Assembly: GCA_963746255.1 (NCBI GenBank)
Contig: CAVVAJ010000009.1
Location: 62,001 to 126,000, forward strand
Source of the DNA: DAOVXM01 sp963746255
GTDB taxonomy: Bacteria > Chloroflexota > Anaerolineae > Anaerolineales > UBA4823
Length of the DNA stretch: 64,000 nt
Direction of reading: 5' to 3'
Shown: in pieces, positions 27,647 to 37,375 of the stretch
How positions within the stretch are numbered: the first letter of the stretch is position 1
Layout: every line of letters starts with the position of its first letter
Notes under the pieces: generated by a model
Databases searched by the model: none
Told to the model about the DNA's origin: nothing
The model's input: the letters and a program-made list of their open reading frames with translations, nothing else
Position numbers and translations under genes: made by a program

Positions 27647-29099
27647 ATGACCAAAATACAACCTATTGAAAGTAAGCTTCATCTGGAAGTGCTCACCGCT
27701 GACCAGCTCCTGGAAATTAAATCTTCAACTCTGGAGGTATTAGAGAGCATCGGGATCAGGTTCCCCTCAGAGCGAGCGATCAAGGTATTTGCTGAGCACG
27801 GTGCAAGTGTCGATTTCGACTCCCAGATCGTGCACCTACCAACGGATATGGTGCTGGAGGCGATGAGTCATGCCCCGCGACATTACGTGTTGGGAAGCCG
27901 GAGAGAGGCGATGGACTTACACCTCGACGGGGCACACAGCTACTTTGCCACGGACGGCTGCGGAACACAAACCGTCGATTTCGAAACCGGTGAGCAACGC
28001 TTCTCTTGCAAAGAAGACGTTGCCAAGATGGCGCGCGTGGCTGATTACCTCTCATCGATTGCTTTCTATCTGGCCGATGGTTAGCGCCCAGGATTACGGA
28101 AAGCTAGCGCCTTTACACGAAATGGATGCAGCTTTCAACAATATGACCAAGCACGTACAGACCGAAACTGTCATGGGTGAAAAGTTAGCCCGTTACGCCG
28201 TCCGCATGGCGGAAGTTATTGCAAGCAGCGCAGAGAACCTTCGGAAACGTCCCCCGCTTTCAAGCCTGGTCTGCACTATTGCACCCTTGGGCCAGGATAA
28301 AGAGGGTATCGAGGCCGCGATGGTTTTTGCCGAAGCGGGTATCCCAGTTGGTTTCATGGGTATGCCAACTATGGGGTCCACCGCGCCGGCAGTCCCTGAT
28401 GGAGCACTGGTCGTTGGCAATGCCGAAACTGTCAGTGCGATGGTGCTGATGCAGTTAGTCGCCCCCGGTACGCCGGTCTTCCAGTCGCTGCTGGTCTCGG
28501 CCATGAACCCGCGCTCCGCCGATTATATCGTCAGCACTCCGGAAAAATACTTGTGTAATGTCGCCGCGGTACAGATGGCCCACGGTTGGGGTGTTCCTTC
28601 CCTGGCAGGCACCTTCGGTGTAGATAGCCCCGAACCCGCCAGTTGGCAGCTTGGTCGGGATAGCGTCTACACAGCTTTAATGTGTGCTCTAGCCGGGACA
28701 GACATCACCATCGGTCTAGGAATGCTCAAGGCATCGACAGTTTTGGTACCCGAACAAATTCTCTTCGATGATGAAATCTACCACACTCACCGGATATTGG
28801 CTCTGGGGTTGGACATTGGGACATCAGGTATGGCATTGGATTATCTCCAGGCTATTGGACCAGGAGGTCACTTTATGGCGCAGAAACATACCCGGAAGCA
28901 TATCCGTGATCGCTGGATTCCTGAGTTAACCCACCCGCGACCATCTCACAATGGCCAACCCCAACCAGATATCCGCGATAGAGCTAGAGCGAAGTTAAAT
29001 AACATATTGGAAGAACACCAACCCCCGCCTTTGGAAGATGCGGTCCAGGCAGAATTAAAAGCCATCTTAGACGCTGCTGAGCAGGAATTGGAAAGGTAA
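27647..29099 (+). pseudogene. MttB-family protein B, single-base frameshift
   Basis: The frame from the ATG at 27647 reads MTKIQPIESKLHL and the MttB N-terminal half to SSIAFY, then hits TAG at 28082. The +1 frame continues WPMVSAQDYGK through the rest of the protein to GGHFMAQKHTRKHIRDRW and EHQPPPL, ending at 29099. Removing one C at 28070 restores FYWPMVSAQD exactly as in the paralogues at 35921 and 43023. The TAG is not a pyrrolysine codon, because the sequence beyond it in that frame is not MttB. The repaired protein would have about 483 residues. It is next to the corrinoid protein gene, so it may be the original partner. Confidence 0.85.
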
Positions 29100-29191
29100 A
29101 TCAGCAGTGGGAAAGCGTGCATTACCGAGAATAATTCTTCAAGTCATAGCAAGTTCGGAAAAACAATATTAGCAAACAAAAGGAGACTCAC

Positions 29192-29842
29192 ATGTCAGAA
29201 GAACTATATAACAAACTAGCCCAAGCTGTTATTGACGGTGAACCAGAAGACGCCGAGGCTTTGGCGCAACAAGCCCTCGATGAGGGTGTTGATCCTCTAG
29301 CCTGTATCAACCAAGGGTTGATGGTTGGTATCCAGGAAGTCGGCGAACTATTTTCCAAGGGCGATTATTTCCTGCCTGAGTTGATCATTGGCGCGGATAC
29401 TATGAAGAAGGCTCTGGACATCCTCGAGCCAGCCCTGGTTGGCGGACAGAAACGAGAAGTGGTTGGCCGGGTTGTTTTGGGCACAGTAGTCGGTGACCTG
29501 CACGAGATCGGTAAAACTCTCGTGGGGACAATGCTCACAGCTAATGGTTTCGATGTCACCGATATCGGTGTCGATAAGACACCGGAGGAGTTTATCGCGG
29601 CCGTCAAAGAAGCAGATGCCGATATAGTCGGCGCGTCCGCCTTGCTCACAACAACCATGCTGCAGCAGAAGAAACTGATCGAATCACTCGAAGCAGCCGG
29701 TTTACGAGACAAGGTGAAAGTGATGGTCGGCGGAGCACCCGTCACTGAGAGCTACGCAAAAGAGATCGGCGCCGACGGTTATGCAGAGGACGCCATCTCC
29801 GCCGTCAGTTTGGCCTTCAGGCTGATCGACGCGCCTGCGTAG
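29192..29842 (+). CDS. Methyltransferase cognate corrinoid protein (MttC/MtgC-like)
   Basis: The 216-residue protein has an N-terminal helical cap domain (about 1-88) and a B12-binding Rossmann domain (about 90-216). The base-off/His-on motif GDLHEIGK places the cobalt ligand at His104. GASALLTTTMLQQKK and MVGGAPVTESYAKEIGADGYAEDA follow, the standard end of the family. It shuttles a methyl group as methyl-cobalamin from an MttB-type enzyme to an acceptor methyltransferase. It is the only corrinoid protein in the window, with eight MttB-like genes around it, so it is probably shared. AAAAGGAG precedes the start. It needs reductive activation by a RACo-type protein, which is not seen here. Confidence 0.92.
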   Translation: MSEELYNKLAQAVIDGEPEDAEALAQQALDEGVDPLACINQGLMVGIQEVGELFSKGDYFLPELIIGADTMKKALDILEPALVGGQKREVVGRVVLGTVVGDLHEIGKTLVGTMLTANGFDVTDIGVDKTPEEFIAAVKEADADIVGASALLTTTMLQQKKLIESLEAAGLRDKVKVMVGGAPVTESYAKEIGADGYAEDAISAVSLAFRLIDAPA

Positions 29843-29852
29843 GAGGATTTCT

Positions 29853-31304
29853 ATGTCAATCGAACGCCTCCCCATAAAACCTATTCAAACCTCTCATAAG
29901 TTGCGCTTTCTGGATGATGAGCAACTGGATAATCTGCAAGATGCCACCCTCTACATTCTTGAGAATACTGGCGTTCACTTTCCCTCTGAAAAAGCCCTTT
30001 CAATCTTTGCCGAGCATGGCGCAAGTGTGGATAATGAAACTCAAATCGTCAAGATACCACGCGATTTGGTATTCAAGGCGATGTCTAGCGCACCGCGCTA
30101 CTTCACACTGGGAGCGCGTGACCCTGAGGTTGACTTACATTTGCAGGAAGGCATCTCCTACTTTACCACTGATGGCTGCGGTCACCAGGTAGTTGATTTC
30201 AAGACAGGGGAGCGGCGTCCTTCGACCAAAGCCGATGTTGCCATGATAGCAAGAATGGGCAACTATCTATCCTCCATATCTTTCAGCTGGACTATGGTCA
30301 GCGCACAAGACTGTGGTGTTACCGCTCCACTGCACGAGTTAGACGCCATTTGGAACAACAGCATCAAGCATACTCAGAGTGTGACCATGATGGGTGAGAG
30401 CCAGTGCCGATATGGGGTCGAGATGGCGACAGTGGTGCGAGGCAGCCGGGAAGAAGTACGGCGCCGTCCACCAATCTCGCTTATAGTGTGTACCATTGCC
30501 CCCTTAGTTCAAGATAAAGAGGCGATCGAGGGAGCACTGGTGCTGGGAGAGGCTGGTATCCCAATCGCGATAATGTCCATGCCCACGATGGGTACGACCG
30601 CTCCTGCTACTTACGCTGGTGCCCTGGTTGTTGGCGATGCTGAGGTGATCAGCGCCACAGTGCTGATGCAGTTGGCAAATCCAGGTGCGCCAGTATTCTA
30701 TTCAATCCTGCATGCCTGGGCTGACCCCAGAAACGCGGCTTATGTCGGCTACCCACTGGATTCTCGGGTCCGTTATGCACCCGTTGAGATGGCCCACCAT
30801 TGGGGTTTGCCTGCCCTAGGGGGAGCTTTCGGTACAGAGAGTCCCGAATTATGTGATTGGCAGTCGGCGGCAGAAGTAGCCCCTGACCCTCTCCTGGTAG
30901 CCCTTTCTGGAGCTGAGATCGTCACAGGGATTGGCCTGCGGGATACTTATACTCTGCTGTACCCCGAGGCGATCATCCTCGATGATGATCTCTATCACCG
31001 CGCGCGCTACAACCTGCTAAATATGGAAGTCAGCTCCGAGACCCTGGCTGTTGACGTGATCGCCAATGTCAAGCCGGGCGGTCACTTCCTAAGCCAAAAG
31101 CACACTCGCAACCATATGCGCACAGCGATGAAACGTTCCGTTCTCCAGCAGTTAGATCCGTTAGGCAAATATCGTGATCCAGTGCAATACGCTCGCGAAC
31201 AGGTAGCCTGGATTCTGGAGAACCATCATCCGGAGCCGCTTCCTGGTGATATACAAAAAGAAATCGATCGGATTTTGGCAGCAGCGGATAATGAATTAAC
31301 TTAA
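29853..31304 (+). CDS. MttB-family protein C
   Basis: The 483-residue MttB homologue has the N-terminal LDDEQLDNLQDATLYILENTGVHFPSEKAL split by the usual repeats and YFTTDGCGHQVVDFKTGERR. The core block AIMSMPTMGTTAPATYAGAL contains the conserved GTTAPA segment. GGHFLSQKHTRNHMR is near residue 410, and NHHPEPL is at the C-terminus. It starts 10 bases after the corrinoid protein with GTAGGAGG as ribosome binding site, so MttC and this gene are a coupled pair. It shares most with copies B and E. The substrate is predicted to be a quaternary amine or betaine. Pyrrolysine is not used. Confidence 0.87.
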   Translation: MSIERLPIKPIQTSHKLRFLDDEQLDNLQDATLYILENTGVHFPSEKALSIFAEHGASVDNETQIVKIPRDLVFKAMSSAPRYFTLGARDPEVDLHLQEGISYFTTDGCGHQVVDFKTGERRPSTKADVAMIARMGNYLSSISFSWTMVSAQDCGVTAPLHELDAIWNNSIKHTQSVTMMGESQCRYGVEMATVVRGSREEVRRRPPISLIVCTIAPLVQDKEAIEGALVLGEAGIPIAIMSMPTMGTTAPATYAGALVVGDAEVISATVLMQLANPGAPVFYSILHAWADPRNAAYVGYPLDSRVRYAPVEMAHHWGLPALGGAFGTESPELCDWQSAAEVAPDPLLVALSGAEIVTGIGLRDTYTLLYPEAIILDDDLYHRARYNLLNMEVSSETLAVDVIANVKPGGHFLSQKHTRNHMRTAMKRSVLQQLDPLGKYRDPVQYAREQVAWILENHHPEPLPGDIQKEIDRILAAADNELT

Positions 31305-31327
31305 TAAACTTGGTTAGGAAGGATTTG

Positions 31328-32716
31328 ATGTTATCTCTGCAGACCGCATTGTCTGGGGAAGATGTTAGCCGTATCCACGAGCATAGCCTGGATGTGCTCT
31401 CTGAGGTTGGTATCGACTATAAAACTCCCAAAGCATTGGAGATCCTGGAAGAGAAGGGCTGCAAGGTTGACTACAAAAGAAATTGGGGGTCGATCCCCCC
31501 GGATCTGGTCGAATGGGCCATCCGGAGCGCGCCTAGGGAAGTATTGCTTTGCGCACGTGACCAGGATCGTGATGTGTTATTGGATGGCACGCGTTCCCAC
31601 CACACAACTGATAGCCAGGGTACCCAAGCAATTGATTTGGAAACTGGGGAAATCCATGATTCATGTGCTGAAGATCTCAGAAAAATGTTGCTTTTTGCTG
31701 ATGCTCTGGATAAAGCCGAAATTGTCAATGTGACCGTGTCGGCAAGTGATGTACCTGCACATTTACGAACAATCTTTCACTTTGCGCAGGCATTCTCACA
31801 GACGAGCAAACATATCCGCACTGGAGTTTTGAATGCCCGGCAGGTGCCTTTCCTGGTTGAACTGGTTAAAGCAGTAACCGGGTGCGACACTTTCCGCCCA
31901 ATCTTCTCGGTAGTCGATTGCACAATTTCACCATTGATGCATGATGGGCTGATGACTGAAGCATGCATTGAGTTAGCTAAACTAAATGTGCCGATTATGA
32001 TTTATCCAATGCCCTTGGCCGGTGGCACTTCTCCGGTGACTCTAGGGGGCACGATATTGATGCACAATATCGAGTTCCTAAGTGGGTTGGTTTTATTCCA
32101 GAGTGTGAATCCCGGTGCGCCGCTCATATATGGGACTGGATCTTCACAATTGGATATGCAAACTGGCAGGTATGGCGGAAGTGCAGATGGATTTGGGGTT
32201 GGCTCTGCCCTTATAAATCTTGCCAGATATTATGATCTCCCTGCAAACCTTTTTGGCCTTTCCACGAAGTCTAAGCAAATCGATGTGCAGTATGGTTATG
32301 AAGCTATCGCCGGAACAATGCTGGCGTACCTGTCTGGTGCAGATGAAATCTACAGTTTGGGCTTGTTAGGTGCGGCGCAGATCCTGTCTTTGGAGAAAAT
32401 GGTGCTGGATAATCATTTGATCCATCAGCTTGAGGCCATGTTGACCCCCATCAACGTTGACGAAGACCACCTCCAGGCAGATTTGATCAAGCGGGTGGGT
32501 GTAGGCGGCGAGTTCCTAACCATGCGCGAAACACTGAAATACACCCGGGAAGAGTATATGCCGCTTTGGCCGCCGTATGGCAAAGATCTAATGGAAATTA
32601 TCCACGCAGAAGCATTGGACATCTTACTGACACACTCGCCACCGCCCTTGCCAGATAGTGCAGTGGAGAAAATCGAAACCATCCTGACTGAAGCAGATCG
32701 AGCGCTAGCTGCTTAA
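31328..32716 (+). CDS. MttB-family protein D (divergent)
   Basis: The MttB homologue of 462 residues uses the ATG at 31328 with AGGAAGG upstream, although a TTG at 31310 is also open. It has HTTDSQGTQAIDLETGEIH, IMIYPMPLAGGTSPVTLGG and PGAPLIYGTGSSQLDMQTG, plus a C-terminal THSPPPL. The GGHF...KHTR block is replaced by GGEFLTMRETLKYTREEY, so the presumed active-site edge differs from copies B, C, E, G and H. It resembles copy A more than C. A separate substrate is likely but not deducible. The gene precedes the agmatine deiminase pair. Confidence 0.82.
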   Translation: MLSLQTALSGEDVSRIHEHSLDVLSEVGIDYKTPKALEILEEKGCKVDYKRNWGSIPPDLVEWAIRSAPREVLLCARDQDRDVLLDGTRSHHTTDSQGTQAIDLETGEIHDSCAEDLRKMLLFADALDKAEIVNVTVSASDVPAHLRTIFHFAQAFSQTSKHIRTGVLNARQVPFLVELVKAVTGCDTFRPIFSVVDCTISPLMHDGLMTEACIELAKLNVPIMIYPMPLAGGTSPVTLGGTILMHNIEFLSGLVLFQSVNPGAPLIYGTGSSQLDMQTGRYGGSADGFGVGSALINLARYYDLPANLFGLSTKSKQIDVQYGYEAIAGTMLAYLSGADEIYSLGLLGAAQILSLEKMVLDNHLIHQLEAMLTPINVDEDHLQADLIKRVGVGGEFLTMRETLKYTREEYMPLWPPYGKDLMEIIHAEALDILLTHSPPPLPDSAVEKIETILTEADRALAA

Positions 32717-32771
32717 TGAGTCCCAAGTATATTCTGGTTCTGTAGAGTAGATGCAAGAAGAGACCATAAAC

Positions 32772-33866
32772 ATGGCAGCTAAAACACCGAACACTTTGGG
32801 TTACTACATGCCCGCTGAATGGGAATCTCATGAGGGTACTTGGATGCAGTGGCCTCACGACGGTCCCTTTCCAGATGAACAGATACGCTTGACTTCTCTC
32901 TGGCTGGCGATGACTGATGCGCTCCAAGAACATGAATCTGTCCACATCATTGCAGCAGATGAGCGCCAAGCGGAGCATATCCAACACCTGGTGATTTTTC
33001 ACGGTTGGGATGAGAGCAAAATCGATATTCACATTATCCCAACCGACGATGTGTGGGCGCGTGATAACGGTCCCATTTTCCTGGTAAACGAGCGTGGGGA
33101 GTTGGCCATCACCGCGTGGAATTTTAATGGCTGGGGGGGACGCTATCCCCATAGTTTAGATAGATTGGTTCCCGAAAAAGTCGCTGCAGAGCTGTCATTG
33201 CCCTTATTCACCGCCCCCATCACCCTAGAGGGGGGTGGTCTAGAAGTCAATGGCAATGGAACTTTGATCGCCACCCGCAGTTCTATCATCAACCCCAATC
33301 GCAATCCTGGAAAAAGCCAGGCCGAGATCGAAGCAGCGTTAAAAGAATATCTTGGTATCACTCACATTATCTGGCTAACCGGCGCCTCCCGCAAGTTTTG
33401 TGATGCCGTCGGCAGCGATACCGATCTCCACATCGACGGATATGGCCGTTTCACTGACGACTCTACGGTTCTATACTCATGGACCGACGACGAATCCAAT
33501 ATCTATTACCCAATCCTTAAACAGCATAGAAACGAACTGCAAAGTGCCACCACTGAATCAGGCAAACCTTTGACGCTAATTCCGCTTCCTAAACCTGAGA
33601 ATGCCGCCTATTCGACCCTGAACACTTCCAAAATGCCACCGTTCGAAACAACTCCTTCATTAGCTGTTTATGCCAATTTCTATATCGCCAACAATGTTGT
33701 TTTAGTCCCAGTGTATGGTGATATCAATGACGCGAGGGCAAAAAGCATCATCGCCGAGCACTTCCCCGATCGCGAGATCATTGGCTTGCCGGCGAATGTA
33801 TTAGCCGATATGGGCGGTATGATGCATTGTGTGACACAACAACAACCCCGGAGAGTGAGGCATTAA
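32772..33866 (+). CDS. aguA: Agmatine deiminase-like protein 1
   Basis: The protein of about 364 residues belongs to the PAD_porph/agmatine deiminase family. It has MPAEWESHEGTWMQWPHD, DDVWARDNGPIFLVN, NFNGWGGRYP, LEGGGLEVNGNGTLIATRSS and HIDGYGRF, ending in the catalytic GGMMHCVTQQQP with Cys353. All hallmarks of the active guanidino-modifying fold are present. It hydrolyses agmatine to N-carbamoylputrescine and ammonia. The ATG at 32772 aligns with its neighbour, and an ATG at 32751 would add 7 residues. It is followed by a second, divergent paralogue and aguB. Its location between MttB genes hints that the real substrate may be a methylated guanidine. Confidence 0.88.
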   Translation: MAAKTPNTLGYYMPAEWESHEGTWMQWPHDGPFPDEQIRLTSLWLAMTDALQEHESVHIIAADERQAEHIQHLVIFHGWDESKIDIHIIPTDDVWARDNGPIFLVNERGELAITAWNFNGWGGRYPHSLDRLVPEKVAAELSLPLFTAPITLEGGGLEVNGNGTLIATRSSIINPNRNPGKSQAEIEAALKEYLGITHIIWLTGASRKFCDAVGSDTDLHIDGYGRFTDDSTVLYSWTDDESNIYYPILKQHRNELQSATTESGKPLTLIPLPKPENAAYSTLNTSKMPPFETTPSLAVYANFYIANNVVLVPVYGDINDARAKSIIAEHFPDREIIGLPANVLADMGGMMHCVTQQQPRRVRH

Positions 33867-33876
33867 GGAGGTAGTC

Positions 33877-35028
33877 TTGGGAGAAAAGCTACACAACCCA
33901 ACCGATTTCTTTATGCCTGCCGAGTGGGAGCCCCATGAAGGCACTTGGTTGCAGTGGCCCCAGGACAAAGTTTATTATAGATACGAGTTTAAGCTCGAGC
34001 GTATCTGGCTTAATATGGTGGAAGCTCTCCACGATCACGAGAACGTCCACCTCATCGTCAGCAGCGAGCGGCAGCGAGACCATGTTGCCAGTCAACTTTT
34101 TTATCATCAAATCGGCCTGAAGAATGTAGATTTCCATATCATCCCCACCAACGATGTTTGGGCGCGTGATAATGGTCCCATCTTTGTTGTCAATAATGAT
34201 GACGAAATCGCCATCACAGATTGGAATTTTAATGGTTGGGGGGATCGCTCCCCATATGACTTGGATGATAAAGTTCCAGCTGCTATCGCCACGGAACTGG
34301 ATATCCCCCTGTTTGATGTGCGAATTGTCCTGGAGGCTGGAGCGGTCAATGTCAACGGTAAAGGCACCTTTCTGGCCACAAAAACATCTATCATCGACTC
34401 ATACCGCAACTCAGGGATGAGCCAGGGTGATATAGAATCAGTTCTCAGCCAGTATTTGGGTATAACGCACTTTATCTGGTTGACCGGGGCGGGTCGAAAC
34501 GAATGCGACAAATGGGGTGATGAAATCGGATCTCACATCGACATCGTGGCCCGGTTCGTTGACGAATCCACAGTGCTCTATAACTCGACAAATAATTTAT
34601 CCGTTCCCCGGTATCAAATGCTTGCGAAATCTTATCAGGAATTGATGACGGCCACAAACGAATCGGGGCAGCCCCTCACCCTGGTCCCCCTGCCGCTGCC
34701 CGAGGTCTACCAGACGTCAGCAATGCCCAGTTGGCGCAAGAATCCTCTCACGGATGTCGCCTATAGCAATTATCTAATCGCCAACCATGTTATGCTGGTG
34801 CCCGTATACGGGCATAATAACGACAAGTATGCTTTAGCGACCATCGCCGAGCATTTTCCCTGCAGAGAGGTGATTGGGATCGAAGTCCTCGCCTTGAACG
34901 AACAAGGAGGGGCAATTGGCTGCGTTACGCAGCCACAACCGCTGCCATTGTGGAAAGATAAAGGAGCCTACTATGAAGAAGAAGGTCAATTTGGGCCTGA
35001 TCCAAATGTCATGCAGCGGCGATATTAG
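33877..35028 (+). CDS. Divergent agmatine deiminase paralogue 2
   Basis: The 383-residue paralogue has the same framework (MPAEWEPHEGTWLQWPQD, NDVWARDNGPIFVVN, NFNGWGDRSP) but altered active-site blocks. LEGGGLEVNG becomes LEAGAVNVNG, HIDGYGRF becomes HIDIVARF, and the catalytic MMHCVTQ becomes AIGCVTQ. Cys349 is kept but the preceding His is Gly. Specificity has probably changed. The TTG start is set by AAGGAGG five bases upstream. The last 56 bases overlap aguB, and the extra C-terminal GAYYEEEGQF tail lies in that overlap, so the normal stop may have been lost. Confidence 0.78.
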   Translation: MGEKLHNPTDFFMPAEWEPHEGTWLQWPQDKVYYRYEFKLERIWLNMVEALHDHENVHLIVSSERQRDHVASQLFYHQIGLKNVDFHIIPTNDVWARDNGPIFVVNNDDEIAITDWNFNGWGDRSPYDLDDKVPAAIATELDIPLFDVRIVLEAGAVNVNGKGTFLATKTSIIDSYRNSGMSQGDIESVLSQYLGITHFIWLTGAGRNECDKWGDEIGSHIDIVARFVDESTVLYNSTNNLSVPRYQMLAKSYQELMTATNESGQPLTLVPLPLPEVYQTSAMPSWRKNPLTDVAYSNYLIANHVMLVPVYGHNNDKYALATIAEHFPCREVIGIEVLALNEQGGAIGCVTQPQPLPLWKDKGAYYEEEGQFGPDPNVMQRRY

Positions 35029-35905
35029 TAGCAACTGGGAAAAGGCTTTAGATTATGTCAAGGAAGCTGCGCGGCAAGGCGCGCAGATCATCTGCACCCA
35101 GGAGTTATTCAAATCGCTATACTTCTGCCAAATCGAAGATTGGCGGGTATTCGACTTGGCTGAAGTGATTGACGAGAACAGCCCGCCGGTGCAGAGGTTA
35201 AGCGAATTGGCAGCTAAATTGGAGATAGTGTTGGTTGCTAGCTTATTCGAGAAACGGGCTACTGGTATCTACCACAACACAACCGTGGTCTTAGATGCTG
35301 ACGGAAGCTACCTGGGAAAGTATCGAAAAATGCACATCCCTGATGACCCACATTATTATGAAAAGTTTTACTTCACCCCAGGCGACCTGGGGTATAAAGT
35401 CTTCAAAACTAAATATGCAGATATCGGCGTGCTGATCTGTTGGGACCAATGGTTCCCCGAGGCTGCCAGATTACTAGGATTAAAGGGAACTGAGATTATC
35501 TTCATTCCAACTGCTATTGGCTTCTCGACTCCCGAGGAAGACTCCAGCTACGCCGACGCCTGGCAAATTGTCCAGCGTGGGCATGCTGTTGCCAACGCCT
35601 GCTACTTGGCGGCGGTCAACAGAGTAGGATTCGAGGCTGACCCTTCTGGTTCGGTTTCGCCCTCCGATGGAACACTGGAGGGGGTGGGCCCCGCAGGAGA
35701 AAGCGGGATCAACTTTTGGGGTCAGAGTTTTATCGCAGACCCCGATGGGAAGATCGTAAAACAGGCTTCAAGAGATGAGGAAGAAATTGTTGTTTGTGAA
35801 ATAGATTTAACCCAAATCGAGGAAACGAAAAAGCGATTTTCCTTCCCTTATCGAGATCGCAGGGTCGACAGCTACCAAGATTTAACCCGTTTATATTCCG
35901 ATTAA
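34973..35905 (+). CDS. aguB: N-carbamoylputrescine amidase
   Basis: The 310-residue nitrilase-superfamily amidase has the catalytic triad visible as Glu44 (CTQELF), Lys119 (GKYRKMHIPDD) and Cys156 (GVLICWDQWFPE). The HIPDDPHYYEKFYFTPGD stretch is the signature of AguB. It converts N-carbamoylputrescine to putrescine, CO2 and ammonia. The ATG at 34973 follows AAGGAG by 9 bases and lies inside the end of the preceding deiminase gene. Together with aguA it completes agmatine to putrescine conversion. It is followed 15 bases later by another MttB gene. Confidence 0.9.
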   Translation: MKKKVNLGLIQMSCSGDISSNWEKALDYVKEAARQGAQIICTQELFKSLYFCQIEDWRVFDLAEVIDENSPPVQRLSELAAKLEIVLVASLFEKRATGIYHNTTVVLDADGSYLGKYRKMHIPDDPHYYEKFYFTPGDLGYKVFKTKYADIGVLICWDQWFPEAARLLGLKGTEIIFIPTAIGFSTPEEDSSYADAWQIVQRGHAVANACYLAAVNRVGFEADPSGSVSPSDGTLEGVGPAGESGINFWGQSFIADPDGKIVKQASRDEEEIVVCEIDLTQIEETKKRFSFPYRDRRVDSYQDLTRLYSD

Positions 35906-35920
35906 CAAAGGAGAATGATC

Positions 35921-37372
35921 ATGTTCAGCGAAACTCCTCCAATCCAACCGATAGTGCCCAGCTATCACCTTCGTATCTTAAGCGATGAACAACTGAAGCG
36001 ATTTCAATCCGCTACGTTTGAAATTCTGGAAAAAACCGGGTTCAAATGTCCTTCAGAAAGGGCATTAAAGATCTATGCTGATAATGGCGCCCAGGTCGAT
36101 TTTGAAACCCAGATCGTAAAACTGTCTCAGGATGTGATCATGAAGGCGCTCTCCCATGTGGTACGCCATTACACTATGGGCGGCCGTATAGAAGAATTTG
36201 ATCTGGACCTCTCAAAACCTGTTACCTATGAAGCCACAGATGGGACCGGTACAAAAACCGTTGATTATAAAACCCGCGAACTCCGTTCCTCCATCAAGGA
36301 TGATGTGGCCAAATCCGCTCGCATAGCTGATTATTTATCCAGTGTCAGCTTCTACTGGCCAATGGTCAGCGCCCAGGATCATCCCATCGCACCCTCTCTT
36401 CATGAGTTGGAAGCTTCTTTTAATAACACATTAAAACATGTGCAAACCCCAACGATTGTGGAAGAAATAACCACGCGCCATTCAATTGAGATGGCCCGGG
36501 TTGTGGCTGGAAATGATGAAAGATTTAGGAACAGCCCCCCGCTGTCTTTGTTGATCTGCACCATCGCGCCCCTGGCGATGGATGAGGAAAGCATGGATGC
36601 TGCCCTGGTGGCAGCTGAAGCAGGGATCCCTGTTGGATTTATGTCAATGCCCAACACTGGGTCAACTGCTCCTGCTACCATCCCGGGAACTATAGCATTG
36701 GGAGATGCAGAGATCTTGTCCGCAATCGTGTTAATGCAAATGGCTTATCCTGGCGCGCCCGTATACCACTCCTTTATGCCTGGAATGACCCATCCTCGCA
36801 CAGGTGCTTATTACGGCCTCGATGCTTATGTCTATGCGATTGGTGTTGAGCTGGCCCATATGTGGGGAGTTCCTACCCTGGCGGGAACATTCGGCTCTGG
36901 TGCCCAATCCCTGGGTTGGGAGTTTGCCAGTGGAGGTGGAAAGGCTTCCCTGTTATGTGCCTTGTGTGGGGGAGAAACGGGAAGCGGTATGGGTTTGCTG
37001 CGAGGCAGTACACTTTTGGTCCCAGAGGCACTGGTGCTTGATGCTGAGCTTTATCATGCCATAAGAGCTGATCTGGCTGAGTTAGATACATCACCGGACT
37101 ACATGGCACTGGATGTGATCGATGCTGTCGGTCCCCGGGGACATTTCCTCAGGGAGCGTCATACCAGGGAATATTTCCGAAAATTGGATTTTTCCGAAAT
37201 CCAATACGTACCTGCCAAAGATGGAGAATACCGGGATGTCCTTGAGGTAGCCCGAGAAAAGACCGATTGGATCCTTGAGAATCACCATCCAGAACCGCTC
37301 AGTGATGATCAGCAAAAAGAGTTGAGCAAGATCGTCAAGGCTGCGGAAAAGGAACTAAGAGGGGAGGGATAA
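35921..37372 (+). CDS. MttB-family protein E
   Basis: The 483-residue MttB homologue begins MFSETPPIQPIVPSYHL, with YEATDGTGTKTVDYKTRELR in the N-terminal half. VGFMSMPNTGSTAPATIPGT, GRHFL-equivalent GPRGHFLRERHTREYFRK and C-terminal NHHPEPL follow. The ATG at 35921 is 7 bases after GGAG, and the upstream ATG at 35915 would touch it. It transfers methyl groups from an N-methylated donor to corrinoid by family. It is close in sequence to copies B and C. It directly follows aguB and precedes copy F by 4 bases, indicating one transcript. Confidence 0.85.
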   Translation: MFSETPPIQPIVPSYHLRILSDEQLKRFQSATFEILEKTGFKCPSERALKIYADNGAQVDFETQIVKLSQDVIMKALSHVVRHYTMGGRIEEFDLDLSKPVTYEATDGTGTKTVDYKTRELRSSIKDDVAKSARIADYLSSVSFYWPMVSAQDHPIAPSLHELEASFNNTLKHVQTPTIVEEITTRHSIEMARVVAGNDERFRNSPPLSLLICTIAPLAMDEESMDAALVAAEAGIPVGFMSMPNTGSTAPATIPGTIALGDAEILSAIVLMQMAYPGAPVYHSFMPGMTHPRTGAYYGLDAYVYAIGVELAHMWGVPTLAGTFGSGAQSLGWEFASGGGKASLLCALCGGETGSGMGLLRGSTLLVPEALVLDAELYHAIRADLAELDTSPDYMALDVIDAVGPRGHFLRERHTREYFRKLDFSEIQYVPAKDGEYRDVLEVAREKTDWILENHHPEPLSDDQQKELSKIVKAAEKELRGEG

Positions 37373-37375
37373 TAC

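Noticed and set aside
28082..28084. In-frame TAG in mttB copy B as a pyrrolysine codon
   Set aside because: The sequence after TAG in that frame is not MttB, whereas the +1 frame continues the protein exactly. The other seven copies have no TAG. No pyl genes are seen.
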